This document shows, in pieces, positions 19,685 through 27,800 of a stretch of 64,000 nt of DNA. The notes under the pieces were generated by a model that made no database searches, was not told where the DNA came from, and saw nothing but the letters and a program-made list of their open reading frames with translations. This stretch comes from Agromyces cavernae (lineage in GTDB: Bacteria; Actinomycetota; Actinomycetes; Actinomycetales; Microbacteriaceae). Position numbers and translations under genes: made by a program. The stretch's first letter is position 1; each line of letters begins with the position of its first letter. The stretch lies in contig NZ_JAJNMP010000002.1 in NCBI RefSeq assembly GCF_021044935.1, positions 1 to 64,000 of the forward strand, read 5' to 3'.

Positions 19685-20581
19685 GTGAGCGGGTCGGATG
19701 TCGCGTTCGACAGCGCGGCCTCGGCGGTGGTCGCCGCACTGACCGCGCTCATCGCGCGACTCGACGAGGCCGAGCGTGCCGCAATCGTCGACGAACCCGA
19801 CGCGGTGCATCAGGCCCGCATCCTCGTGCGCCGGCTGCGCAGCGTGCTCAGGACGTTCCGGCCGCTCTTCGACCGGGCGAGCGTGGATGACCTGCGGGCG
19901 TCGCTCGACGAACTCGGCGATGAGCTGGGCGACGTGCGCGACATCGAGGTGCGGGTCGAGCACGCCGAGCGCCACCTCGCCGACTCGGTGCCGGCCGAAG
20001 CGGTGCCGCCCGGGATGTACGAGCGACTCGTCCACGCCGAACGCGAACGATATCGCATCGCGCATGCCGAACTCGTCGGGTTCCTGGGGGGCGGCGGGCA
20101 TGGTCCGCGGTTGCTGGAGTTCGTCACCGAGCCCCCGTTCTCGGCACGCGCGACCCGCCGTGCGCCCAAGGAGCTTGCGCGGCTGCTTCGCCGCGAGTAC
20201 CGGCGTGTGCGCAAGGCGGCCCGTGAGGGGACTGATGAGCTCGAGTCGCTGCACCGGCTGCGGCGTCTGGCTCGACGCTTGCGCTACGCCTGCGAGGCGG
20301 TGACCGAGGTGCCCGCCGCGGTGTTCGGAGACGACGTCGCCGGAATCGCGTCAGCGGCGCAGTCGGTGCAGGACGTGTTGGGCGATCACCGCGACGAGGT
20401 CCTGTTCGCGCTGCAGGTGCAGCAGGCTGCCGAGGCGGCGAAGGACGACGGCGAACCGATCGATGCATACACAACGGTGGCGGATGCGGCATTCGCGGAC
20501 GCCGCGCGGCGGCTCGAGGACTTGCCCGACGCGTCGAGCGCGCTGCGCAGGCGGGCGAAGGTTCTGAAGCCTCTGTCGTGA
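19685..20581 (+). CDS. CHAD domain protein
   Basis: This 298-residue all-helical protein belongs to the CHAD family (conserved histidine alpha-helical domain). Two copies of the conserved basic helix with His are visible: VHQARILVRRLRSVLRTFRP at about residues 40-60 and LHRLRRLARRLRYACE at about 190-205. CHAD proteins bind inorganic polyphosphate. No CYTH domain is attached. The GTG at 19685 follows GAGGAGGGG. It is convergent with the GNAT gene, whose stop is 5 bp away. Confidence 0.85.
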   Translation: MSGSDVAFDSAASAVVAALTALIARLDEAERAAIVDEPDAVHQARILVRRLRSVLRTFRPLFDRASVDDLRASLDELGDELGDVRDIEVRVEHAERHLADSVPAEAVPPGMYERLVHAERERYRIAHAELVGFLGGGGHGPRLLEFVTEPPFSARATRRAPKELARLLRREYRRVRKAAREGTDELESLHRLRRLARRLRYACEAVTEVPAAVFGDDVAGIASAAQSVQDVLGDHRDEVLFALQVQQAAEAAKDDGEPIDAYTTVADAAFADAARRLEDLPDASSALRRRAKVLKPLS

Positions 20582-20586
20582 TGTAG

Positions 20587-21210
20587 CTACTCGCGAAGCC
20601 GCAGCTGCATGATCGCGCGGTCGGCGTTCGGTCGCGCGACCTCGGTGAATCCCGCGTCGACGAACATCGACACCGTGCCGTGGAAGAGATCGGCGGCAGG
20701 GATCTTGTCGTGCTTGGTCGGGTCGACGGCGTAGCCCTCGACGAGGCGACCGCCGTTCGCGCGCGCGAATGCGACCGCGGCCTCAGCCAGGGCACGGCCG
20801 ACTCCGCGCCTGCGGTAGGCGCGGGGCACGACGAAGCATGAGATCGCCCAGACGTCGGGCTCGTCGAGGTCGGGATTGGGCGTGCTGCCGGCGATGAGTC
20901 GGCTCTTCTTCAGCCGCGTGAGGTTGGCCCGGGGCTCGACGGCGCACCAGCCCACCGGAATGTCGTCGTCGTATGCGAGCAGGCCGGGGCCGGCGCCGGG
21001 GGACTTCAGCTGCGCCTCGAGCCGATCGCGCAGACCCTCGTCGCCGATGCTGCGCCAGTCGCTGCCGGGAATCTTGTACCACTGGCACCAGCAGTGCGCG
21101 GGGTCGCCCTTGGTGCCGAACACGGCCTCGACATCGGCGAACGGTGCGGTGTCGGCAGGCACGACGCGCAGCGGCGCGGGCTCGAGATCGTGGGTCACCT
21201 CGGTCATCAT
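20587..21210 (-). CDS. GNAT-family N-acetyltransferase
   Basis: This 207-residue acetyltransferase has the acetyl-CoA binding motif A as RRRGVGRALAEAAVAFARANG at about residues 135-155, in a normal GNAT fold (F-V-V-P before it). The N-terminal DPAHCWCQWYKIPG segment is typical of a GNAT subgroup in actinobacteria. A TAGCGT hexamer ends 6 nt before the ATG at 21210, so the transcript is probably leaderless. The substrate is unknown. Confidence 0.83.
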   Translation of the reverse strand: MMTEVTHDLEPAPLRVVPADTAPFADVEAVFGTKGDPAHCWCQWYKIPGSDWRSIGDEGLRDRLEAQLKSPGAGPGLLAYDDDIPVGWCAVEPRANLTRLKKSRLIAGSTPNPDLDEPDVWAISCFVVPRAYRRRGVGRALAEAAVAFARANGGRLVEGYAVDPTKHDKIPAADLFHGTVSMFVDAGFTEVARPNADRAIMQLRLRE

Positions 21211-21216
21211 GCGGCA

Positions 21217-21222
21217 ACGCTA
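21217..21222 (-). promoter_or_regulatory. -10 box of leaderless GNAT gene
   Basis: On the minus strand TAGCGT ends 6 nt before the ATG at 21210. Confidence 0.5.
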
Positions 21223-21272
21223 TCGGGGACCGCCGACACTGAGACGAGCAGCCGCTCGCGGGAGATCGTGAA

Positions 21273-21302
21273 GATAGGTAACAATGTAGTACCATCACTA
21301 TC
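21273..21302 (+). promoter_or_regulatory. Candidate MarR operator
   Basis: An AT-rich nested inverted repeat sits immediately before the marR start: outer arms GATAG (21273-21277) and CTATC (21298-21302), inner arms GGTA (21277-21280) and TACC (21290-21293). It covers the expected promoter and probably mediates autorepression. Confidence 0.5.
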
Positions 21303-21755
21303 ATGACTGCTGGCATCACCGTGCTCGATCGGCTGCTCGAGGTGAGCGAGCTCTTCCAGAGCGACATGGCCCGCGCGTTCGACGGCACGTCGCTCACGAC
21401 GGCCCGCGTGCGGGTGCTGTGGGACCTCGTGGCGGCCGGCCCATCGACGCAGCACGCGCTCGCCGAGCGGCTCGAGGTGAGTCCCCGCAACATCACGGGG
21501 CTCGTCGATGCGCTCGAGTCGGGTGGGTACGTCACCCGCACCCCGCATCCGACCGATCGGCGTTCGATCATCGTCTCGCTCGAGGCATCCGCTGAACAGA
21601 TGATGCGGCAGATGCAGGCCGACCACGCCGCGCTCTCGGCCGACCTGCTGGGTGCCGTCGACCCCGCCGACCGCGAGGCACTCGTGCGCGGCGTCGATGC
21701 GATCGCCGGGCGTCTGCGCGAACTCGTCGCCGCGCATCGTGAGGCGAGCGCATGA
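21303..21755 (+). CDS. MarR-family transcriptional regulator
   Basis: This 150-residue winged-helix protein has the MarR layout. Helices 1-2 are the dimerisation part; the recognition region is TQHALAERLEVSPRNITGLVDALESGGYV, split by the family turn, followed by the wing TRTPHPTDRRSIIVSL with the conserved D-R. It overlaps the downstream membrane protein gene by 4 bp (ATGA), so that gene is the likely regulated target together with itself through the palindrome directly upstream. Confidence 0.9.
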   Translation: MTAGITVLDRLLEVSELFQSDMARAFDGTSLTTARVRVLWDLVAAGPSTQHALAERLEVSPRNITGLVDALESGGYVTRTPHPTDRRSIIVSLEASAEQMMRQMQADHAALSADLLGAVDPADREALVRGVDAIAGRLRELVAAHREASA

Positions 21756-22408
21756 GCATGACGAGCACGACCCGCACCGAGGCATCCGTCTGGCGACGCA
21801 TCGGCAGCTTCGCGAAGCGTGCGCTGATGCTCGAACTGCGCATCTACGCGAGCATCGCCCGTTTCGTCGCGCGCCGCCCGGCGGTCGCGCGCGGCGCGGC
21901 GGGCTTCGGCTTCCACAAGCCGGTGCTCACCGTGCTCATCGTCTTCATCGTGCTCTCGGCGGTCGAGATTCCCATCGTCGACCTGATCGTGCACCCGTGG
22001 CCGGTCGTGCGCATCACGCTGCTCGTCATCGGCATCTGGGGCGTCACCTGGATGATCGGGCTGCTCTGCGCGTACCTCATGCGGCCGCACACCGTAGGGC
22101 CCGATGGGATTCGCGTGCGCGGCGGGCTCGACACCGACATCGCGCTCAGCTGGGACGACATCGCGTCGGTCGCGCGCAACCTGCGCGTCGACCAGCCCAA
22201 GGCGCCGAAGGTCGTCGAGGCCGAGGGCTCGCGCACGCTGATCCTGCGCATCAACTACGAGACCAACATCGAGATCGAGCTCGAGCGCCCGACGGTCGTG
22301 CGGCTGCCCGGTCACGGGGCAAGTGGCGGCGCGCAGACTGTGACGGCCGTGCGTATCTGGGTCGATGATCCGGCGGCGTTCATGGATGCGGTGCGCGCCT
22401 ACCTCTGA
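21752..22408 (+). CDS. Hypothetical membrane protein in marR operon
   Basis: This 218-residue protein has two membrane segments (about residues 62-82 and 90-112) after a basic N-terminal stretch, then a soluble C-terminal domain of about 100 residues (PDGIRVRGGLDTDIALSWDD...), which reads like a PH-like beta barrel. No family name is certain. It is translationally coupled to marR. ATG 21758 is an alternative start. It could be a membrane sensor or an envelope protein whose level marR controls; this is inference. Confidence 0.7.
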   Translation: MSMTSTTRTEASVWRRIGSFAKRALMLELRIYASIARFVARRPAVARGAAGFGFHKPVLTVLIVFIVLSAVEIPIVDLIVHPWPVVRITLLVIGIWGVTWMIGLLCAYLMRPHTVGPDGIRVRGGLDTDIALSWDDIASVARNLRVDQPKAPKVVEAEGSRTLILRINYETNIEIELERPTVVRLPGHGASGGAQTVTAVRIWVDDPAAFMDAVRAYL

Positions 22409-22459
22409 GCGGATGTCCCGTGGTCACGCGGTGTGCACGAGCACCCCTGCGGATGCCGC

Positions 22460-22465
22460 TATGAT
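22460..22465 (+). promoter_or_regulatory. -10 box of tRNA-Pro
   Basis: TATGAT lies 33 nt before the first base of tRNA-Pro. No good -35 is visible at 16-18 nt spacing. Confidence 0.45.
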
Positions 22466-22498
22466 GGTCAAGTTGTCTTCTGCGGAAGCGGACGGCAT

Positions 22499-22575
<77 letters not shown>

Positions 22576-22611
22576 AAAAGTCCCGGAAACTCAAGGGTTT
22601 CCGGGACTTTT
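22576..22611 (+). terminator. Intrinsic terminator after tRNA-Pro
   Basis: A perfect 15-bp stem, AAAAGTCCCGGAAAC (22576-22590) with GTTTCCGGGACTTTT (22597-22611), has the six-base loop TCAAGG and ends in TTTT. A second copy lies at 37195-37228. Confidence 0.88.
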
Positions 22612-22666
22612 GAGGTTAAGAGATTTGATCCTCCCATCGAAAACCCATCACTTTCATCCCTTCAGG
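22577..22666 (+). repeat. Island direct repeat, left copy
   Basis: The hairpin and about 50 bp after it (GAGGTTAAGAGA, then CATCGAAAACCCATCACTTT) match 37196-37285 at most positions. The similarity fades after about 90 bp. Confidence 0.8.
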
Positions 22667-22754
22667 ACACCTGATCCGGACTTGCCGTCCGAGACGGCCG
22701 TGTCGTCACCGGTCGGTTCCGACTTCTCAGGAGCGCAATGCGCACCTGGGGGGT

Positions 22755-23446
22755 ATGAACACGCACGAGGATCTGCCGATCAGTTCCACGACGGTACCCG
22801 CCGACGCATTCGGGCTCGAGCCGCTCTTGGACGTCACGGAGCTGGCTGCCTATCTAGGTGTGCCCGTCGCGCACGCCGACTTACTGGCCATCACCGCCAA
22901 GCAGCAGGCCGAGACGGCGGTCGCTGACGAGACGGACGCGCTCCTCGCCCAGATCGGCAAACTCCAGAACCGCATCGGCGTGCTGGAGAAGGAGAATGCC
23001 CAATTGGTAGAGCAAGCCGCCCTCGACTACGAGGACGGCACTTCCGAGAAGCTGAAGAAGCACGTGGAAACGACCGCCCTCGCGCATGCCAAGGACGAGA
23101 AGGATCGCGCCTACAGCCGCGAGAACGAGGTGCACGCGATCCTGCTGCTCGACATCGAGCCGCAGCATCGCGGCGGCGCGGGCCGCTCTCTACATGTAGC
23201 TGCGGGAAACTCACCGCCGAATGCCCGGAGTGGCAGGCGATCGAACCGATCCGCGCTCAGTTGCCCGTGTGGGAGAAGCAGCAGCTCAAGCGGATGTCCG
23301 AGGAGCGGCCGTTCGGGCTACCTCGGCGACACCCCGCCGCGAGAAGTGTCCACGGCAGCACGCCACGCTGGGCGTTCAATGGAATGCCGGAGGACATCGC
23401 CCGGCTCGACAAGGACGTCCCTAACCGCGAGCGGCGGGCAGGCTGA
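22755..23446 (+). pseudogene. Decayed island genes (excisionase-like HTH, coiled coil, Cys motif)
   Basis: The frame opening at 22755 begins with LLDVTELAAYLGVPV, the start of an excisionase-type MerR-like HTH, but breaks off into an unrelated coiled coil (IGKLQNRIGVLEKENAQL). From about residue 135 the frame becomes Arg/Ser-rich shadow sequence. The neighbouring frame from about 23189 to 23446 then reads like protein (TCSCGKLTAECPEWQ, then LPVWEKQQLKRMSEE) and ends at 23446. This looks like fragments of two or three genes joined by deletions and frameshifts, probably remains of the element's integration or control genes. Confidence 0.5.
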
Positions 23447-23469
23447 TCTAGTGCTCCGTCCGACCAGGA

Positions 23470-25752
23470 TTAGCTATCTCGCAGGTCAGCCGCGGATGAC
23501 CTCAGGTCGCTTAGGACGTTCTCGTGCACACCGCGCTCGGCGAGGTCATCGACCAAGGTCTCCGCTTCATTCGCCGCAGCATCCGTGTTGCCAATTTCGG
23601 AAAGGAGCGATGCTCGCATCGCGACAAGGCCGCCGTACGACAGATTCTCTGCCCGACCGCCGGATTCGTGATAGGCGCGCATGGCCGGCTCGGTGAGCTC
23701 GAGCGCGTTCTCCGGCTCCGCACTGTGGAATTTCACGAGCGTGCTCTCATCCTGCCGGTAGAAGTCCGGCGCAATGCTCTGTGCAACGGCGATGGACGCC
23801 TTTGCGCCGAGTGCGTCGTCAGCGAAGCGCTCGCTGGCTTCCTGCAGGGTGTCGAATCCGGCTGCGAGGTATGGAGACTTCGAGCCTCCAAGAGCCAGCG
23901 TCAGTCCCACCTCTCGAGTGAGGAAGTTGTCAGCGAATCGGTCCTTCGACGTGTCGGTGGGGTAGCCGACGGTGAGGTTCAGGGTGTTCGAGGTCTCAAG
24001 CAACCCAGCACCGTGATAGACCGCTCGGATCATGTAACGGCCGGGGATAGCGAAGGTGAACCCGCGGGCGCCGTATGTCAGCGGTACAAGTACGCTGAGT
24101 CGGTCAGTTCCGACGGTGCCGCCGTCGTCGGCGGACGGACCGAGGTCGACTACTTCGGGGATGCCGCTGAGGCAGAAGACCGAATCGAAAGTGAGACGAC
24201 TTCCGTCGGGCCGTTGCACGAACACCGTCGTATTGCCGTACTTCGGGTCCAGCCGTTGATCGACCGTCAGAGGTGCATCCGTTCGGTTGCGCAGTCGGAA
24301 CTCAATATCCACGGGCTCGAGGAACTCGAAGAAGCTCTTTGAGCGCAGCAGGAGCTCGACTGGGCCGCCGGGTTCACTCTGGATCGTTGAATCCGCGGGA
24401 CTTTCGAGGTGACCGCCGGACGCCCATGGGTCTGCCCCCATGATGACGCCCGCGCGGTCGCCGTGCCGCATATGGATCAGCTCTTCGTCGTCGAAGCGGA
24501 AGTAGAACCGACTCCAGAAGGTGTCTGCGCCGTTGATCGCGTCGTACCTGTAGTCGTAGTTCATCCACGATAGGGATGACGGCCGTGACTTGTTCCAGGA
24601 GTGCAACAGATTGAATGCGTGGCCTGCCTCATGCACCCAGGTATAGAGGAAGTGGCGCATCGCCCAGGCCTCATCCTGGGTCGTGGGCGTTTCCGTGACG
24701 AGGTTGTCGAACCATTCGTGATTGCGGAACACGGCAAAGCCCTGCCGGTCTGGTGCTTCGCCTGCGCCGCCAAACCCGGCGGCGGCGTCGAACATGATGC
24801 CTCCGGTGAGTGGGTCATCGAAGCTTCCAGCTTGCAGTCCCCACATCTTCCAGGCTGGCCAGGTGCCGGCGAACTGGCTGAATGCGGTTTCCATGGCATC
24901 ATGCAGTTCTCCAGGAGACCAGCTAACGAAGCCGGCCGCCGAATCATCGATGACTGTATGGACAGGGTCGATGGTCACGCCGATGCCCGCTTCGCGGTAC
25001 GCCCGCTCGATCGTGATCACGCGGTCTGAGGTGTCCGCTGGCCGGTTGTTGTGCCAACGGCTTCCATACACCGGCACCTTCGGCTCAACGTCGACGGACG
25101 AGCAGTAGTCGAGCTCGAGTCGGATGTCGCGGAAAGTATCCGATTCGTATGTGATCGTGTACGACGTCTCGTCCAGTCCAACTCTGAACACCGCCGTACC
25201 TGGTTGAATCCCCGTGTAGTTCCATGGAATGCGGATTACTGCCGTCGTGACCGGGTGGATCCCCTGCCAGAACCGTAGTTGTCCTGAAATGGCGACGGCG
25301 CATCCAGCCCACTGGACCGTTGGCCTGTCGATAATCCACGAGCCGACGTAGGTGCGGACCGTGCGCCAGTAGAACCCGTCCTTCACGGCCCGCGTGGAAT
25401 AGAAGTCGCCGCTCACCCTGTTCATGACTGGCGAATCCTTGCTAAAGCGCGGGTCGATGTCCACACGGAGATCCACCGTCCTGCCAAACAATGCGACGAT
25501 CGCCTGCCGACCGGAGTACCTGCCGCTTATCCGACGACGAGGCCAGCATCGCCACCAATCGTTCGGGAGCGGTGAAGGAAAGCCATCGGGCGGAACAGGA
25601 TGCGGGAACGGCTCCGGCGGGTATGGCGGCGGGTATGGCGGCGGGGGGAACGGAGGCGGAACAGGCGGCGGACCCGGGATCGGACCACCCAAATCCGGAG
25701 TCTCGCCCGAGTTGAAGTCGTCGGAAATGAAGTTCACCGGATCATCGCACAT
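23470..25752 (-). CDS. Metzincin-like zinc metalloprotease with Pro-rich N-terminus
   Basis: This 760-residue protein has no signal peptide. Residues about 22-65 are a Pro-rich linker (PPPFPPPPYPPPYPP), followed by a beta-rich domain. The zinc site is HEAGHAFNLLH at 374-384, matching the metzincin HExxHxx[GN]xxH pattern (H374, E375, H378, H384), and a possible Met-turn follows unusually closely (SLSWMNY, M397). The part after residue 480 carries a beta-sandwich-like region (VDIEFRLRNRTDAPLTVDQ) and a helical C-terminus. ATG 25752 has a G-rich ribosome binding site. It is divergent from the small gene at 26053 and next to the conflict operon, so it may be an effector or processing protease of that system (inference). 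Confidence 0.75.
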   Translation of the reverse strand: MCDDPVNFISDDFNSGETPDLGGPIPGPPPVPPPFPPPPYPPPYPPEPFPHPVPPDGFPSPLPNDWWRCWPRRRISGRYSGRQAIVALFGRTVDLRVDIDPRFSKDSPVMNRVSGDFYSTRAVKDGFYWRTVRTYVGSWIIDRPTVQWAGCAVAISGQLRFWQGIHPVTTAVIRIPWNYTGIQPGTAVFRVGLDETSYTITYESDTFRDIRLELDYCSSVDVEPKVPVYGSRWHNNRPADTSDRVITIERAYREAGIGVTIDPVHTVIDDSAAGFVSWSPGELHDAMETAFSQFAGTWPAWKMWGLQAGSFDDPLTGGIMFDAAAGFGGAGEAPDRQGFAVFRNHEWFDNLVTETPTTQDEAWAMRHFLYTWVHEAGHAFNLLHSWNKSRPSSLSWMNYDYRYDAINGADTFWSRFYFRFDDEELIHMRHGDRAGVIMGADPWASGGHLESPADSTIQSEPGGPVELLLRSKSFFEFLEPVDIEFRLRNRTDAPLTVDQRLDPKYGNTTVFVQRPDGSRLTFDSVFCLSGIPEVVDLGPSADDGGTVGTDRLSVLVPLTYGARGFTFAIPGRYMIRAVYHGAGLLETSNTLNLTVGYPTDTSKDRFADNFLTREVGLTLALGGSKSPYLAAGFDTLQEASERFADDALGAKASIAVAQSIAPDFYRQDESTLVKFHSAEPENALELTEPAMRAYHESGGRAENLSYGGLVAMRASLLSEIGNTDAAANEAETLVDDLAERGVHENVLSDLRSSAADLRDS

Positions 25753-26052
25753 TTCTCCAGCCCCCCAGCTGCTTGAAGAACACGAATGAACGCTTGCGTG
25801 TAGTCGAGTATTCCTCGGTTACGTCTTAACGTCTGTCCTCAGTTCGGAGGACTTTTGCTCGCAAAGCAGTCGTTCTGTGCGATTGCCTCCGACATGTCCC
25901 AAGGCGGATCTCCATACCTCCGCAGCTCACCGATTGGGGCGGATATGAGAACCTGACGAGGTTTCGCGGCGGCGTCGGCTCGTTGTGCAGGTTCCGACGA
26001 GGTGGGACCATGGCAGGGCCGCGCCATGAGAGTGCGGAACCATGGAGGATGC
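25753..26052. other. Divergent intergenic region
   Basis: These 300 bp separate the metalloprotease gene from the small gene at 26053. Apart from overlapping short frames without protein-like composition I see no gene. It must hold the divergent promoters, but no convincing -10/-35 pair stands out. Confidence 0.5.
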
Positions 26053-26352
26053 ATGCCTCGACTAACGCTGCTGCTCGTCGACGGGTTCGTCGAGGACGAG
26101 GTCGTTGTCACGATCGATGGCCGTGAGGTCGCACGACGGAAACCGGTTACGACGATGCTTCTCACCGGGTCCGCGGGCAGTATTCGCGTCGATGCTCCAT
26201 CGGGAAAGTTCACGGTGGGCGTATCAGTGCCCTCGCGGCTGCCCCTACCTGAGGCAGCCCTGGAGACGAGGGCTGATGCAACGCTGCTGGCGGATCTCAG
26301 TGAAGGTGGAATACGACTGATCGAGGGTACTGGCCGGGAAGGCGTGCTCTAG
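26053..26352 (+). CDS. Small beta-rich protein of the conflict locus
   Basis: This 99-residue protein starts MPRLTLLLVDGFVEDEVVVT and alternates hydrophobic and polar residues throughout, which suggests a small beta-sandwich (strands around LTLLLV, EVVVTIDGREV, SIRVDAPSG and FTVGVSV). No known family can be named. ATG 26053 was preferred over 26002 because GGAGG lies at 26044-26048. It points toward the hydrolase-caspase-MoxR operon, 251 bp away. It may be an accessory or binding subunit (inference). Confidence 0.6.
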   Translation: MPRLTLLLVDGFVEDEVVVTIDGREVARRKPVTTMLLTGSAGSIRVDAPSGKFTVGVSVPSRLPLPEAALETRADATLLADLSEGGIRLIEGTGREGVL

Positions 26353-26603
26353 CCTTGCCTTCTTGAATGGCAGGCGCAGGTGAACTCGGTGACAACACTG
26401 ACGCGGGAATGGTGGCCGCGTCCTATGATCCGACCAACTGCACCGGTGTGAACTGCGGTCATCCGTAACGGCGGATGGCGGAAGCTGGCCTTCAGGTCCT
26501 ATGCTGCGCGATAGGGGCGCCGGTGCAATCGGGGAACTGAAAGCAGGGTTTCCGAGTAACCGCGGCACGTAGCTTCGGTACTTTCCCCGGGGGGAGGGGT
26601 GAG

Positions 26604-27800
26604 ATGGGCACCAACCGTTCCACGCTGTTGTTCGTCCACGGGACCGGTGTTCGCGGCAAGGCTTACGCAGCGACACTAGAAGCCATCACGAAGTCTGTGG
26701 ACGATCGCGGGTTGGATGTCGAGGTCAAAGGCTGCTTCTGGGGTGAATCGGAAGGCGCCAAGCTTCAGCTAAATGGCCTTTCAATACCGGAATATCTCGA
26801 CGCTGGCGGAGGCCAACAACCATCAGCTGCCGATGAGCAACTTGCATTGTGGTCGGTCCTCTACACCGATCCGCTGTATGAGATGCGTTTGCTCAGGAAC
26901 TACTCCAGCTCGACACAGGTGCCGCTCGGCCAGGAGCCGCCAGCGGCGATACTCCGTCGAGACGTCGAAGGCTTCACCGCAAGCGACGAGCTGACAGCGT
27001 TGCTCACAGCCAACCACCTCACGGACTGGTTTCCAGCTGCACTCCAGACGGTTGCATCCTCGCAAGAGTTCGCGCAGGCCTTGGATACCGCCCCGCCTGA
27101 ACCGCTCATGCATCGCCAAGCGATCGCCCGAGCGATCGTCGCACAAACACTTGTCGATTCAATGGAGGCGGGCATCGACCCGCTGAGCGGGAAGGTACGC
27201 GACGACATCGTCGAGGCTGTTACCACCCAACTCCACGGATACGGCATGGGTATCTCGGACTTCCTGCTGCGGCCGTTCAAGGGTCTAGCGCTGCGCTATG
27301 CAACGTATCGACTCACTCGCGACCGTGGCGAACTGACAGATAAGCTAACCGATCCCGGCGGCGATATCATGCGTTTCCTCGCTCGAGGCGATGACGCGCG
27401 CCGATTCCTGGAGCAATCGATTCAAGATTGTGGTGACGGTCCTGTCATCCTGCTCGCCCACTCGCTCGGCGGCATCATGTGCGCCGACCTTCTCGTCCGG
27501 AAGCAGCTTGCGAACGTTGACCTCCTCATAACAGTGGGTTCACAGGCGCCGTTTCTCTACGAGATCGGGGCGTTGCCAAGCCTCGAGCCGCCAGACCCGC
27601 TCCCGGACCACTTTCCACGATGGTTGAACATCTACGACCGTCGCGACCTTCTGTCGTATTTGGGCGCGGATGTCTTCCCCAAGCGCGTGTCAGATCTCAA
27701 GGTCGACAACGGCCAGCCGTTCCCCTACTCGCACAGCGCGTACTGGTCCAACCCAGAAGTTTGGTCGGGCGTCGAAGGAGCGCTCAATGGCCACCATTAG
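26604..27800 (+). CDS. Alpha/beta-hydrolase of conflict operon
   Basis: This 398-residue protein is a lipase/esterase-type alpha/beta-hydrolase. It begins LLFVHGTGVRGK (oxyanion-hole HG at residues 12-13) and has the nucleophile elbow LLAHSLGG with Ser at residue 287. The acid/His pair is probably in NIYDRRDLLSYLG and PYSHSAYW near the end. A long insertion (residues about 60-260) is mostly helical. It is the first gene of the operon; ATG 26604 follows GGGGAGGGG. It overlaps the caspase-VMAP gene by 14 bp. A related hydrolase domain recurs inside the giant protein at 30944. The substrate (lipid, ester or peptide) is unknown. Confidence 0.78.
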   Translation: MGTNRSTLLFVHGTGVRGKAYAATLEAITKSVDDRGLDVEVKGCFWGESEGAKLQLNGLSIPEYLDAGGGQQPSAADEQLALWSVLYTDPLYEMRLLRNYSSSTQVPLGQEPPAAILRRDVEGFTASDELTALLTANHLTDWFPAALQTVASSQEFAQALDTAPPEPLMHRQAIARAIVAQTLVDSMEAGIDPLSGKVRDDIVEAVTTQLHGYGMGISDFLLRPFKGLALRYATYRLTRDRGELTDKLTDPGGDIMRFLARGDDARRFLEQSIQDCGDGPVILLAHSLGGIMCADLLVRKQLANVDLLITVGSQAPFLYEIGALPSLEPPDPLPDHFPRWLNIYDRRDLLSYLGADVFPKRVSDLKVDNGQPFPYSHSAYWSNPEVWSGVEGALNGHH

